NCBI RefSeq assembly: GCF_900116015.1
Contig: NZ_FOYH01000012.1
Coordinates: 1 to 64,000, forward strand
DNA: 64,000 nucleotides
Origin: Enterobacter sp. kpr-6
Lineage (GTDB): Bacteria > Pseudomonadota > Gammaproteobacteria > Enterobacterales > Enterobacteriaceae
Reading direction: 5' to 3'
The notes under the pieces were generated by a model. The model worked only from the letters and a program-made list of their open reading frames with translations. It was not told the origin of the DNA and ran no database searches. Position numbers and translations under genes: made by a program. Shown piece by piece: positions 11,650 through 20,696 of this stretch. Position 1 is the stretch's first letter, and each line of letters opens with the position of its first letter.

Positions 11650-12414
11650 TTACTCTTCGGTGTTCTCTGTCTCGTCTTCGTCACTGCGAAAACGTCGCTT
11701 GCCGACGTAGAACCGCGAGAAGAAGACGCCGATTTCAAACAGGCAGTACATCGGAATTGCCAGCAACGTCTGCGAGAAGACATCCGGCGGCGTCAGCAAC
11801 ATGCCTACGACAAACGCGCCGACCAGCACATACGGGCGTTTCTTACGCAGATCGTCCGGTGTTGTCACGCCCATCCAGCAGAGCAGTACAATCGCCACGG
11901 GCACTTCAAACGACACGCCGAAGGCCATAAACAGCGCCATCACGAAATCCAGATAGCTGGCGATATCGGTCGAAACCTGCACCCCCACCGGGGCCGTATG
12001 CGTCAGGAAGCCAAACGCCAGCGGGAAGACCACGAAATACGCAAACGCCATGCCGATATAAAACAGCAGTGAACTGGATACCAGCAGCGGGATCACCAGC
12101 CGACGCTCGTGTTTATACAGTGCTGGTGCGACAAACGCCCAGACCTGATACAGGATGACGGGTGCGGAGAGGATCAGCGACACCATAAAGGTCAGCTTGA
12201 TCGGCGTGAAGAACGGCGATGCCACATCGGTGGCGATCATCGTCGCGCCTTCCGGCATCTGTTTAATCAGCGGGGCGGACACCAGCTGATAAATATCATT
12301 GGCGAAATACACCAGTGCCAGAAAGATAATCAAAACGGCAACAATGCTGTTTAACAGACGCTTGCGCAGCTCAATCAGGTGCGTGATCAGCGGTTGGGTA
12401 TCTTCTACAGCCAT
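11650..12414 (-). CDS. tatC: Twin-arginine translocase subunit TatC
   Basis: TatC is the polytopic core of the Tat translocase and recognises the twin-arginine signal of folded precursors together with TatB. The 254-residue protein (E. coli 258) starts [22 protein letters not shown], has six membrane segments, and contains the conserved cytoplasmic loop [17 protein letters not shown] (about 95-111) and the [10 protein letters not shown] segment. It follows tatB after 2 bp. The only length difference from E. coli is in the charged C-terminal tail. Confidence 0.98.
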   Translation of the reverse strand: MAVEDTQPLITHLIELRKRLLNSIVAVLIIFLALVYFANDIYQLVSAPLIKQMPEGATMIATDVASPFFTPIKLTFMVSLILSAPVILYQVWAFVAPALYKHERRLVIPLLVSSSLLFYIGMAFAYFVVFPLAFGFLTHTAPVGVQVSTDIASYLDFVMALFMAFGVSFEVPVAIVLLCWMGVTTPDDLRKKRPYVLVGAFVVGMLLTPPDVFSQTLLAIPMYCLFEIGVFFSRFYVGKRRFRSDEDETENTEE

Positions 12415-12416
12415 GT

Positions 12417-12938
12417 TTAAGATTTACCCTGTGTTGAAGGTGAGGAGTCAGAAGCCGGAGAGGCGCTTTCTGCTTTTGATGCACCCGCTGGTGATACAGG
12501 TTTCGGCTCAGCAGGGGTTTGCTCCGGTGCGCTGGCCTGATGTTCTGCCGTCGCAGGCGTCACGCCCTGATGCTGCTCTTCGTTACCCTTCACTAACGGG
12601 TTATGGATGGTGTGCGCAACGTCGCTCTCTTTTTCAGGATCGTTGGCACTGTAAGTGCGCTTCATCGATTCTGCCGCTTCGCGCAGCTCATCCATCGACG
12701 CTTTTAGTTCAGGCGTCAGGCTGTCGAGGCTCGCTTTTTCAACCTTTTTCAGGCTGTCCTGAAACTCCTGAAGTTTGAGTTCCTGCGTCAGTTCATTTTG
12801 TACCGTAGTGGCAAGCGATCGCAGCGCCCGAACCCAGCCTGCAATCGTTCTTACCGCCACAGGTAAACGTTGCGGCCCCAAAACAATGAGGCCGACGACG
12901 AAAACCACCAGTAACTCGCCAAAACCAATATCGAACAC
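12417..12938 (-). CDS. tatB: Twin-arginine translocase subunit TatB
   Basis: TatB pairs with TatC to form the signal-peptide receptor of the Tat system. The 173-residue product has the single N-terminal membrane helix ([21 protein letters not shown], residues 1-21) followed by [12 protein letters not shown] and a long amphipathic helix to about residue 100. A low-complexity tail rich in Ala, Pro, Glu and Ser ends the protein. The tail is the usual variable part. It lies 3 bp after tatA in the tatABC operon. Confidence 0.97.
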   Translation of the reverse strand: MFDIGFGELLVVFVVGLIVLGPQRLPVAVRTIAGWVRALRSLATTVQNELTQELKLQEFQDSLKKVEKASLDSLTPELKASMDELREAAESMKRTYSANDPEKESDVAHTIHNPLVKGNEEQHQGVTPATAEHQASAPEQTPAEPKPVSPAGASKAESASPASDSSPSTQGKS

Positions 12939-12941
12939 GAA

Positions 12942-13193
12942 TTACACCTGCTCTTTATCGTGACGCTTTGCGTCTTCTTTCTTCACATCGTCCTGCTTGT
13001 CAGCAATGGATTTCGCCGTAAAATCCGCGTCTTCCGGGGATTTGTCGTGCTTATCGTCATCGCCCATCGCTTTTTTAAAACCTTTGATCGATGCACCTAA
13101 ATCAGAACCGATTGAACCGAGTTTTTTGGTGCCAAACAACAGCACCACGATGACTGCAATAATGAGCAACTGCCAGATACTGATACCACCCAT
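12942..13193 (-). CDS. tatA: Twin-arginine translocase subunit TatA
   Basis: TatA oligomerises at TatBC to form the protein-conducting assembly of the Tat system. The 83-residue product has the short membrane helix ([18 protein letters not shown], about 4-21), the hinge and amphipathic helix ([22 protein letters not shown]) and a charged tail ending AKRHDKEQV, like E. coli TatA (89 residues). It is the first of tatABC; ubiB ends 72 bp upstream. Confidence 0.98.
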   Translation of the reverse strand: MGGISIWQLLIIAVIVVLLFGTKKLGSIGSDLGASIKGFKKAMGDDDKHDKSPEDADFTAKSIADKQDDVKKEDAKRHDKEQV

Positions 13194-13265
13194 ACAAAAA
13201 ACCTCATGACAGATGATGAATAAAATGGGCCACAGTATACGTTACGCAGCCCCTCGGGAGCGACG

Positions 13266-14912
13266 CTAAATTGCGCGCGTTTTACGCCAGCCGATCAACC
13301 AGATCACCAGCCCGCCTGCCATCAGCCATGCCGGAGCCGTTTCCCACTCCGGTCGATTAATCAGGATGAGGGTGCCACTGAGTATCAGCGTAGCCCCAAT
13401 GCCAAACAGATAACGGGACTGCCCCTGACGGGTATGATTGATATGCAGGTCGCGGGAAATTTGCTCAACGCTGTGCTGTAACTGCTTGTGCTGGCGCAAA
13501 TTGTTGTACACCAGCTCCGGCAGTTCCGGCATTTTCTCGACCCAGAAAGGCGCTTTCTCTTTCAGTGAGCGGATCAGCGCTGGCAGACCGACCTGATCTT
13601 TGATCCAGGATTCAAGGAACGGTTTGGCGGTTTTCCACAAATCGAGCTGCGGATAGAGCTGACGGCCTACGCCTTCGATATAAAGCAGCGTTTTTTGCAG
13701 TAAAACGAGCTGCGGCTGCACTTCCATATTGAAACGGCGCGCGGTGTTAAACAGGTTGAGCAGTACATGGCCAAACGAAATTTCCGCCAGCGGCTTTTCA
13801 AAGATCGGCTCGCAGACGGTACGAATGGCAAACTCAAACTCTTCAACGTTGGTGTCCGGCGGTACCCAGCCTGAATCCACATGCAGTTCAGCAACTTTGC
13901 GGTAATCGCGATTAAAGAAGGCGATAAAGTTCTCCGCCAGATAGCGCTTATCTTCTTTATTCAGCGAACCGACAATGCCGCAGTCGATACCGATGTATTG
14001 CGGATCTTCCGGATGCTCATAGCTGACAAAAATGTTGCCGGGATGCATATCGGCATGGAAGAAGCTGTCACGGAAGACCTGGGTGAAAAAGACCTGTACA
14101 CCGCGCTCAGCCAGCAGTTTCATGTTGGTGCCGTTTTTCTCCAGCGCCACCACGTCATTCACCGGAATACCGTAAATGCGCTCCATGACCAGCATATTCT
14201 GGCTACAGTAGTCGGAGTAAATCTCCGGCACGTAGAGCATCGGGCTGTTTTCGAAATTCCGCCGTAACTGGATGGCATTCGCCGCTTCGCGCAGCAAATT
14301 CAACTCGTCGATCAGCGTTTTTTCGTACTCGTGAACCACTTCCAGCGGGCGCAGGCGGCGTCCGTCCGGCAGCAGGCGAGGCACCCAGCGAGCCAGGCGA
14401 TAGATCAGACGCATATCGGCTCTGATGACCGGCAGAATATCAGGGCGGATCACTTTAATGACCACATCTTTGCCGTTCTCTTTCAGCTTCGCCGTGTGCA
14501 CCTGAGCGATGGACGCCGACGCCAGCGGCTGAATATCGAAGTCGTCAAACCAGGTTTCAACAGGAATATTTCCCATCGCCTTTTCGATCTGTTGTTTAGC
14601 CAGCGCACCTTCAAAGGGAGCAACCCGATCCTGAAGCATGGCGAGCTGATCGGCGATCTGTGGCGGGAAGAGATCGCGACGGGTAGAGAGCATCTGCCCG
14701 AACTTGATCCACACCGGCCCCAGTTCCTGTAAGGCCAGCCGCAGCCGGTGCCCCAATTCTTTGTCTTTATGGCGATTTGGCATCCAGAAAAGCGTACTGC
14801 GCCAGAGCCTGAGCGGCAGGGTAATACGCATTCTGGGGATGAGCTCATCAAGCCCGTAACTCAAAAAAGTCTGGATGATGAAATAAAGGCGTCGAATTTC
14901 ACCTGGCGTCAT
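13266..14912 (-). CDS. ubiB: Ubiquinone biosynthesis kinase-like protein UbiB
   Basis: UbiB is an atypical kinase/ATPase of the ADCK family required for ubiquinone synthesis, probably extracting lipophilic intermediates from the membrane. The 548-residue protein carries the family KxGQ motif ([14 protein letters not shown], near residue 91), an Ala-rich nucleotide loop ([13 protein letters not shown], near 126), and the [10 protein letters not shown] and IDCGIVG catalytic and metal motifs near 286-310. Two hydrophobic segments lie at the C-terminus. Its ATG overlaps the ubiJ stop by 4 bp, so the ubiE-ubiJ-ubiB group is coupled. Confidence 0.97.
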   Translation of the reverse strand: MTPGEIRRLYFIIQTFLSYGLDELIPRMRITLPLRLWRSTLFWMPNRHKDKELGHRLRLALQELGPVWIKFGQMLSTRRDLFPPQIADQLAMLQDRVAPFEGALAKQQIEKAMGNIPVETWFDDFDIQPLASASIAQVHTAKLKENGKDVVIKVIRPDILPVIRADMRLIYRLARWVPRLLPDGRRLRPLEVVHEYEKTLIDELNLLREAANAIQLRRNFENSPMLYVPEIYSDYCSQNMLVMERIYGIPVNDVVALEKNGTNMKLLAERGVQVFFTQVFRDSFFHADMHPGNIFVSYEHPEDPQYIGIDCGIVGSLNKEDKRYLAENFIAFFNRDYRKVAELHVDSGWVPPDTNVEEFEFAIRTVCEPIFEKPLAEISFGHVLLNLFNTARRFNMEVQPQLVLLQKTLLYIEGVGRQLYPQLDLWKTAKPFLESWIKDQVGLPALIRSLKEKAPFWVEKMPELPELVYNNLRQHKQLQHSVEQISRDLHINHTRQGQSRYLFGIGATLILSGTLILINRPEWETAPAWLMAGGLVIWLIGWRKTRAI

Positions 14913-15514
14913 TTGCCCTCCAGTTTTTCCAACCTTTTGGTTAACGCATCAACCGACCGCTCAACGGCGGCGGTCTCTTCCGCAAACCACGCAACTTCCA
15001 ATGCTCCGGGGGCCATACGCCACTCCTCGGTCAGCGCTTGCGCTGCATACTGCTGCTGACGCTGAAAGCCCTGACGCAAAAACGTGGTGCCACCGCGTAA
15101 AATCCGGCTTACGCCTTCTGCTGCGATATCGCCGGTATAGGGTGCCAGCAATTCAGCGGCGTCAAACTCGGCAAGATCCATGAGCGCAACAAAGTTCTGC
15201 ACAACCTGAAGATCGCCCTGCACTTCCAGTTCGCCACTACGGATAAGGGTAGTCAGTTGATTACGATCCCGCAGTTTTGGCAGTACGCGCATTCCGGTGA
15301 TCACCGAGCAGTCCGCTTCGCCTTCCCAGGCACCGAGCACATCAATCTGTCGCTCGCTGAATGCCAGGATTAACGGGGTTGAAAGCTCTTTTAAGACAAC
15401 GCGTAAAACTTTGCCCTGTAAGCGCTGGCGTGCAGGTTTGAGGGCCTGAGCGCGATATAAAAACGTGTTCAGCACCCGCTCTATGCTCGCATTCATTAAG
15501 GGCTTAAAAGGCAT
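14909..15514 (-). CDS. ubiJ: Ubiquinone biosynthesis accessory factor UbiJ
   Basis: UbiJ is a soluble accessory protein with an SCP2-type lipid-binding fold that, with UbiK, organises the late hydroxylation and methylation steps of ubiquinone synthesis. The ATG at 15514 gives 201 residues starting [16 protein letters not shown], matching E. coli UbiJ; the longer frame up to 15556 overlaps ubiE and is not favoured. The SCP2 region is about 15-115 and a C-terminal coiled-coil stretch ([18 protein letters not shown]) ends the protein. It lies 13 bp after ubiE. Confidence 0.95.
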   Translation of the reverse strand: MPFKPLMNASIERVLNTFLYRAQALKPARQRLQGKVLRVVLKELSTPLILAFSERQIDVLGAWEGEADCSVITGMRVLPKLRDRNQLTTLIRSGELEVQGDLQVVQNFVALMDLAEFDAAELLAPYTGDIAAEGVSRILRGGTTFLRQGFQRQQQYAAQALTEEWRMAPGALEVAWFAEETAAVERSVDALTKRLEKLEGK

Positions 15515-15527
15515 CAGCACACTCCCG

Positions 15528-16295
15528 TCAGAACTTGTAACCCCGATGCAGCGCAACGATGCCCGCCGTCAGGTTGTAGTAATCCACGTTTTCAAATCCA
15601 GCGTCCTGCATCATCGCCTTCAGGGTGTCCTGATCGGGATGCATACGGATGGATTCTGCCAGGTAGCGATAGCTTTCAGCGTCGTTCGCGACCAGCTCGC
15701 CAATGCGCGGCAGCACGTGGAAGGAGTAAGCGTCGTAGGCTTTGCTCAGCGGCTCAATAATCGGTTTGGAGAATTCCAGCACCAGCAGGCGACCACCCGG
15801 CTTTAACACGCGGTACATGGAGCGCAGCGCTTTTTCTTTATCGGTGACGTTACGCAGGCCAAACGAGATGGTGATGCAGTCAAAGGTGTTGTCCGGGAAC
15901 GGTAGCGCCTCGGCATTCGCCTGCACATATTCAACGTTGCCAATCACACCAATGTTGCGCAGTTTTTCGCGGCCCATTTTGAGCATTGATTCATTGATAT
16001 CTGCCAGCACGACTTTGCCGGTTTCGCCGACCAGACGCGAGAATTTCGCCGTCAGATCGCCCGTACCGCCTGCCAGATCCAGTACCGTCTGGCCGCGACG
16101 CACGCCGCTGCAATCAATGGTAAAACGCTTCCATAAACGGTGGATGCCCATCGACATCAGATCGTTCATCACATCGTATTTCGCTGCCACAGAATGAAAA
16201 ACGTGGGCGACCATGTCAGCCTTCTGCGTTTTGGCGACGGTCTGAAAACCAAAGTGCGTCGTGTCCTGTGAAGTTTCTTGTGGATCTTCCGCCAT
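15528..16295 (-). CDS. ubiE: Ubiquinone/menaquinone C-methyltransferase UbiE
   Basis: UbiE is a SAM-dependent methyltransferase that methylates demethylmenaquinone and the 2-polyprenyl-6-methoxy-1,4-benzoquinol intermediate. The 255-residue product has SAM motif [15 protein letters not shown] (about 72-85), [16 protein letters not shown] and the C-terminal [17 protein letters not shown]. Apart from four extra residues at the N-terminus ([12 protein letters not shown]) it is collinear with E. coli UbiE (251). It begins the ubiEJB cluster, 66 bp after rmuC. Confidence 0.97.
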   Translation of the reverse strand: MAEDPQETSQDTTHFGFQTVAKTQKADMVAHVFHSVAAKYDVMNDLMSMGIHRLWKRFTIDCSGVRRGQTVLDLAGGTGDLTAKFSRLVGETGKVVLADINESMLKMGREKLRNIGVIGNVEYVQANAEALPFPDNTFDCITISFGLRNVTDKEKALRSMYRVLKPGGRLLVLEFSKPIIEPLSKAYDAYSFHVLPRIGELVANDAESYRYLAESIRMHPDQDTLKAMMQDAGFENVDYYNLTAGIVALHRGYKF

Positions 16296-16361
16296 CTCAG
16301 TGCCTGCTTATCAAGAAATTGTTCGTGAAGTGTAACAGATTGGGCGCAATTGCCCTATGTT

Positions 16362-17819
16362 TCAACCACCTTGTGAATAGCGCGACGCGCCTTCATTTGC
16401 CGCCGTTTGCGGGCTTAATGCATTGTCTTCACTGGATTCTTCCCTCTCCCTTTCCCCGGCGCGCAAACGAAACTCTTCATCCTGGGCTTTGGCCTGTTCC
16501 GCCAAATCCGGATTAATCTCGCGCTTTACTTCGACACCCAGGCCGCGAAACGCCTCAGCCTGAGCGAGCAGGTTCCCGCGTCCCGACGTGAGCTTTTTCA
16601 TCGCCTGGCGGTAGTTATCCTGGGCTTTATCGAGGCCCTGCCCGACCGACGACATATCATCAACAAACAGGCGCATTTTATCGTACAGGCGACTGGCGCG
16701 ATCGGCGATGTGCTGGGCGTTGCGGCTCTGGTGCTCATATCGCCAGAGGTTAGCGATCGTACGCAGCGCCACCAGAAGCGTGGTCGGACTTACCAGCATA
16801 ATGTTATTTTTTAGCGCTTCGGTTATCAGTTCCGGCTGTCGGTCCAGCGCCAGTAAAAAGGCGGGTTCGACCGGGATAAACATCAGCACATAGTCCAGCG
16901 ATCGCAGGCCTGGTAACTGCTGGTAGTCTTTGCGCCCAAGCAGGCGGATGTGGTTGCGTACCGAAGCGATGTGCTCCTGCAACGCGCTCTCGCGGGTGTA
17001 TTCGTCTTCCGCATTGAAATAGCGCTCATAGGCAACCAGAGTCATTTTGGCGTCGATGACCACATCTTTACCCTGCGGCAGACGGACGATGACATCAGGC
17101 TGCATTCGCGCACGTGTTTCCGTTTCGATGCTCACCTGAGTTTCGTATTCATAACCCTGACGCAACCCGGACGCCTCCAGCACGCGGGTCAGCACCACTT
17201 CCCCCCAGTTACCCTGAGCTTTATTGTCGCCTTTCAGCGCGCGGGTCAGGTTAATCGCTTCCTGCGCCATTTGCGCATTCAGTTGCTGAAGATTGCGGAT
17301 CTCGTGCGCCAGCGTGTGACGTTCACGCGCTTCCTGACCGAAGCTCTCCTGCACCTGGCGGCGAAACCCATCCAGTTGTTCACGCAGCGGCGTAAGCAAC
17401 CCGCCAAGGCTCTGGCGGTTTTGTTCATCGACCCGGCGATTGCTGTGCTCAAAAATACGGTTGGCGAGGTTTTCAAACTGTTCGCTCAGGCGCTGTTCGC
17501 TGTTGAGCATCTGGCGAATTTTGTCTTCAGCATGGTGCTGGCTGGATTCGAGGCGCGTGGTGACTTCGCGCAGATCGGCTTCCAGCGAGCTGTTAATTTC
17601 CCGCAGGTTACGCAGTTCGTTATTAAGCTGTTCGCATTCATCCCGCCAGTGCTGATGCTGCACAAGCTGCTGTCTGGCGGCGCTTAATGCGATATCCAGT
17701 TCACGGCGATCTTCCAGCAGATCGGCCCGTATCTGGTCCGCCCGTGATTTCATCGCCAACCACCCGATCAGCACCCCAAGCAGCGCTGCCGCCACGCTTA
17801 TCATCACTGAAATATCCAC
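16362..17819 (-). CDS. rmuC: RmuC-family DNA recombination protein
   Basis: RmuC limits recombination at inverted repeats and carries a PD-(D/E)XK-like nuclease core. The product has an N-terminal membrane helix, a long coiled-coil part to about residue 215 and the conserved RmuC domain (GNWGEVVLTRVLEASGL, then QPDVIVRLPQGKDVVIDAKMTL as the probable catalytic strand). I prefer the GTG at 17819: it gives MDISVMISVAAALLGVLIGW, which aligns with E. coli MDFSIMV, and AGGGGG precedes it. An ATG at 17852 would add 11 residues. The product is 485 residues against 475 in E. coli. Confidence 0.93.
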   Translation of the reverse strand: MDISVMISVAAALLGVLIGWLAMKSRADQIRADLLEDRRELDIALSAARQQLVQHQHWRDECEQLNNELRNLREINSSLEADLREVTTRLESSQHHAEDKIRQMLNSEQRLSEQFENLANRIFEHSNRRVDEQNRQSLGGLLTPLREQLDGFRRQVQESFGQEARERHTLAHEIRNLQQLNAQMAQEAINLTRALKGDNKAQGNWGEVVLTRVLEASGLRQGYEYETQVSIETETRARMQPDVIVRLPQGKDVVIDAKMTLVAYERYFNAEDEYTRESALQEHIASVRNHIRLLGRKDYQQLPGLRSLDYVLMFIPVEPAFLLALDRQPELITEALKNNIMLVSPTTLLVALRTIANLWRYEHQSRNAQHIADRASRLYDKMRLFVDDMSSVGQGLDKAQDNYRQAMKKLTSGRGNLLAQAEAFRGLGVEVKREINPDLAEQAKAQDEEFRLRAGEREREESSEDNALSPQTAANEGASRYSQGG

Positions 17820-18303
17820 CACGCCCCCTGCATGAACTTCTGACTCGTGCAAAGTAAGATTGTGCTGTACAGATGTCCAGTTGGAAAGGATTTTCCTGCG
17901 AGGCGCTACGCAAATATGAACGTAAAACGCCAGACGGCAGCGCCTGTTGCTGGATATCAGAAAGGGATATGTGCCGCTAATTTAATAATTCTGAAATATA
18001 CAAACTGAATTTATTATTTATAAAATAAATACAATCATCCTGCTAAATATAAAAAACTTCACACCCTGAGCAGAAATCAATAATTATTTTAATAAAAGGT
18101 TGAGATCGCCAATATAGATCGGCACTGTATAACACCGGGTGCTTTTTCTATTTTTATATTTAGAAAAACTCATCAATAAAAAAGAATAGCTTATTTACAG
18201 GTGTCGATATCTCTGGCTGAAATGCCAGAGAACCGGTTATCTATCAACGCTATTAGCAGGTATTGCATTCATAAACGACATCATCCAATAAACGGAGAAT
18301 ATT
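17820..18303. other. AT-rich non-coding stretch before the CZB gene
   Basis: Apart from the first 100 bp the segment is strongly AT-rich (about 17980-18200), unlike its surroundings, and holds no convincing gene. It contains a perfect inverted repeat, TCTCTGGC (18210-18217) / GCCAGAGA (18224-18231), and a small GC hairpin followed by a T run near 18136-18150. The composition suggests a curved, H-NS-bound regulatory region of an acquired gene. I could not assign a promoter with confidence; no good sigma-28 box is present. Confidence 0.55.
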
Positions 18304-18741
18304 ATGGAAATCAGATCCTGGATAAAAAGAAGAATTGAAGGCGAAAACGTTGCGTTAGGTGTCCCCGCAGAACGCCAGAACCTGAACGGGCTTATTTTTG
18401 AAGAAGCCATTGCGTTCCATATCGCGTGGCGCGAACGGTGGCTCACCGCTTTACGTGAGCATCGGGGTAATGAATTTGACGTCGCGCAAGTCTCAAGCGA
18501 TGCCGTTTGTAAGGTCGGCAACTGGATTTATAACGAAGGGGCTGCTCTGTCCCGCCATCCTGAATATGAACATTTTCGTCTCCTTCATGCCAAATTCCAT
18601 ACGTGCGCGGGAAAGATTGTGGATCTGCATCAAAAGGGACGTTTTCTTGATGCCTTTGCGGCAGTTAGTGACGAGCTGATGCCGTTATCCGAAGAGGTCG
18701 GGCTGTCACTTGGCGCGTTACTGGAAGCCACTCAACGTTAA
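18304..18741 (+). CDS. Free-standing CZB (chemoreceptor zinc-binding) domain protein
   Basis: The 145-residue protein is essentially one CZB domain, normally found attached to chemoreceptors or diguanylate cyclases such as DgcZ, where zinc binding alters signalling. The 3His-1Cys zinc site can be read directly: His39 (FHIAW), Cys69 (VCKVGNWIYNEG), His95 and His99 (HAKFH). Spacing 30/26/4 is nearly that of DgcZ as I recall it (30/27/4). No membrane segment, GGDEF, or MCP signalling domain is present, so it must act on a partner or as a zinc-responsive protein. GGAG lies 6 bp before the ATG. It sits between rmuC and udp, where E. coli has no gene, behind an AT-rich region, suggesting acquisition. 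A zinc sensor role is inference. Confidence 0.85.
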   Translation: MEIRSWIKRRIEGENVALGVPAERQNLNGLIFEEAIAFHIAWRERWLTALREHRGNEFDVAQVSSDAVCKVGNWIYNEGAALSRHPEYEHFRLLHAKFHTCAGKIVDLHQKGRFLDAFAAVSDELMPLSEEVGLSLGALLEATQR

Positions 18742-18750
18742 TTTGAGCGC

Positions 18751-18784
18751 AAAAAAACGGGGCCTGAATAATAAAGGCCCCGTT
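18751..18784 (-). terminator. Intrinsic terminator of udp (possibly bidirectional)
   Basis: AACGGGGCCT (18756-18765) pairs with AGGCCCCGTT (18775-18784). On the minus strand the stem is followed by seven U (18751-18757), so it ends the udp transcript. On the plus strand only a short T run follows, so it may terminate the CZB transcript less well. Confidence 0.85.
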
Positions 18785-18790
18785 TCAGAA

Positions 18791-18823
18791 CGCCCGGTAG
18801 CGCGATGCTTGTCCGGGCTTACG
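18791..18823. repeat. REP (palindromic unit) element
   Basis: CGCCCGGTAGCGCGATGCTT followed by GTCCGGGCTTACG is a single REP-type sequence (GCCCGG...CCGGGC stem with internal GTAGCGC), between the udp stop and its terminator. Its type differs from the larger GC-rich repeats elsewhere in the window. Confidence 0.75.
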
Positions 18824-18832
18824 CAAATTTGA

Positions 18833-19594
18833 TTACAGCAGGCGGCGCGCCGCTTCAACGACGATTTTCACCGCGTGACTTTCGGTCTGCTTCATGGTTT
18901 CCGCGTTAGGAATTTCCTGCTGGGTGCGGTTAACGATGACGCCCGCTACCATCCCGGCGCGCAGGCCCTGGCTTGAACACATGGTCAGCAGCGTGGCGGA
19001 TTCCATCTCGTAGTTCATCACGCCCATTGACTGCCACTCTTCCATTGAACCTTTATAACGGCTCACCACGCGGCCAGAGAAGGTGTCATAACGCTCCTGG
19101 CCTGGGTAGAAGGTGTCGGACGAGGCGGTGACGCCAATGTGGGTGGTCGCGCCAACGGCTTTTGCCGCTTCCACCAGCGCAGTGGTACAGGTGAAATCAG
19201 CGACCGCCGGGTATTCCATCGGGGCAAAGTGCAGGCTCGCGCCATCAAGACGCACGGAGGCGGTGGTCACCAGCACGTCACCGACATTGATGTGCGGCTG
19301 AATAGCACCGGTGGTGCCAACGCGTAAAAAGGTGCGGATACCCAACTGGGCCAGTTCTTCTACGGCAATAGAGGTAGACGGGCCGCCGATGCCGGTGGAG
19401 CACACGATAACCGGTTTACCATCCAGTTCAGCACGCCATGAGGTGAATTCGCGGTGCGATGCCAGCTTAACCGGCTTATCCATCAGCGCGGCGATTTTCT
19501 CAACTCGCTCCGGATCGCCCGGGACGATGGCAATCGTAGCCCCTTGTAAATCGTTTTGGGTGAGGCCGAGGTGAAAAACATCAGACTTGGACAT
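18833..19594 (-). CDS. udp: Uridine phosphorylase
   Basis: Udp converts uridine and phosphate to uracil and ribose-1-phosphate for pyrimidine salvage. The ATG at 19594 gives 253 residues beginning [19 protein letters not shown], identical in length to E. coli Udp; earlier in-frame ATGs have no conserved context. Family features are [12 protein letters not shown] (phosphate site, about 25-36), VGTTGAIQ (about 92-99) and the C-terminal MEMESATL-like segment [12 protein letters not shown] that binds ribose. Two CRP sites 52 bp apart upstream indicate CRP/CytR control as in E. coli. Confidence 0.97.
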   Translation of the reverse strand: MSKSDVFHLGLTQNDLQGATIAIVPGDPERVEKIAALMDKPVKLASHREFTSWRAELDGKPVIVCSTGIGGPSTSIAVEELAQLGIRTFLRVGTTGAIQPHINVGDVLVTTASVRLDGASLHFAPMEYPAVADFTCTTALVEAAKAVGATTHIGVTASSDTFYPGQERYDTFSGRVVSRYKGSMEEWQSMGVMNYEMESATLLTMCSSQGLRAGMVAGVIVNRTQQEIPNAETMKQTESHAVKIVVEAARRLL

Positions 19595-19639
19595 AAGTGA
19601 CTCCTCTGTGGGTCGGTTTGTCGAGAGCAGCAAAACGGT

Positions 19640-19734
19640 ACTTTACAGAAGCCGCACGCTCTGTTTCGTGACAGCCATCACCACACATAAAAATCATTGC
19701 AGTGATTTTCCATAAAATAGTGATACACATCACA
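19640..19734 (-). promoter_or_regulatory. udp promoter with two CRP sites (CytR-type)
   Basis: Two CRP half-site pairs are visible: 19667-19682 (CGTGA-N6-TCACC) and 19719-19734 (AGTGA-N6-TCACA). Their centres are 52 bp apart, about five helical turns, the arrangement in which CytR binds between two CRP dimers. On the minus strand a -10 TAAAGT (19640-19645) puts the start near 19633 and the nearer CRP site at about -41.5, a class II position. Confidence 0.75.
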
Positions 19735-19852
19735 TTAACATATTCACTATCGCGAGCTTTCTCAAAAGATAGCCCTTTTCTCTGACGCTGGAATTTTCAC
19801 GTCTGACTATAGTTATTTATTGCGCTAATTCTAAAAGGGTACGGAGATTGCC

Positions 19853-20665
19853 ATGACCACTGACAAACAGCCCGGCTTTGCCCCCGCTGCTTCACCTCAC
19901 GCTTCCACTGCCATCACGACGCCTGAAGACGCCATTATCGCCAGCATTACCTCGATCCCGTCGCAGGGCGAGAATATGCCCGCTTATTTCGCCCGTCCTG
20001 AAGGGGTGAGCGACGCGCTGCCTGTGGTGATTGTGATCCAGGAGATTTTTGGGGTGCATGAGCATATTCGCGATCTCTGCCGCCGGCTGGCGCGGGAGGG
20101 GTATCTTGCCGTCGCGCCTGAGCTTTATTTCCGTCAGGGCGATCCGAATGAATTTACTGACATTTCCACGCTGTTTAGCGAACTGGTGTCGAAAGTGCCG
20201 GACGCGCAGGTGCTCGCCGATCTCGATCATGTCGCAAACTGGGCGGCCCGCAACGGCGGAGACCCGCACCGGCTTCTGGCAACAGGATTCTGCTGGGGCG
20301 GGCGCATCGCCTGGCTGTACGCCGCGCATAACCCGCAGCTCAAGGCCGCCGTGGCCTGGTACGGTAAGCTGGTGGGTGATAAGACGCTGAATTCGCCAAA
20401 GCACCCGGTGGATATCGCCTCCGAGCTGAACGCCCCGGTTCTGGGACTCTATGGCGCGCAGGATGGCAGCATTCCGCAGGATACCGTCGAAACCATGCGC
20501 CAGGCGCTACGGGCGGGTAATGCTCACGCTGAAATCGTGGTTTACCCGGATGCCGGTCATGCATTTAATGCCGATTACCGTCCGAGCTACCATGAGGAAT
20601 CCGCCAAAGATGGCTGGCAGCGGATGCTGAAGTGGTTTGCGGACAATAGTTCGAAAAAGAGTTAA
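19853..20665 (+). CDS. dlhH: Dienelactone hydrolase family protein
   Basis: This 270-residue alpha/beta hydrolase corresponds to E. coli YsgA/DlhH, a putative carboxymethylenebutenolidase whose physiological substrate is unclear. The catalytic triad of the family is visible: Cys in TGFCWGGR (about 145), Asp in YGAQDGSIP (about 203) and His in PDAGHAFNADYR (about 234). The N-terminal 25 residues are variable. It is divergent from udp, and a hairpin at 20672-20691 follows the stop. Confidence 0.92.
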   Translation: MTTDKQPGFAPAASPHASTAITTPEDAIIASITSIPSQGENMPAYFARPEGVSDALPVVIVIQEIFGVHEHIRDLCRRLAREGYLAVAPELYFRQGDPNEFTDISTLFSELVSKVPDAQVLADLDHVANWAARNGGDPHRLLATGFCWGGRIAWLYAAHNPQLKAAVAWYGKLVGDKTLNSPKHPVDIASELNAPVLGLYGAQDGSIPQDTVETMRQALRAGNAHAEIVVYPDAGHAFNADYRPSYHEESAKDGWQRMLKWFADNSSKKS

Positions 20666-20671
20666 CACCAA

Positions 20672-20691
20672 CGCCCACGCTGCCGTGGGCG
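20672..20691. terminator. Hairpin between dlhH and the sulfatase-maturase gene
   Basis: CGCCCACG (20672-20679) and CGTGGGCG (20684-20691) form an 8-bp stem with a 4-base loop between two convergent stop codons. There is no T run on either strand, so any termination would be partial. Confidence 0.5.
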
Positions 20692-20696
20692 AAGGA

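Noticed and set aside
18000-18303. Sigma-28 (flagellar) promoter for the CZB gene
   Set aside because: No segment has TAAA and GCCGATAA at the required 15-bp distance; the best candidates fail in one half.
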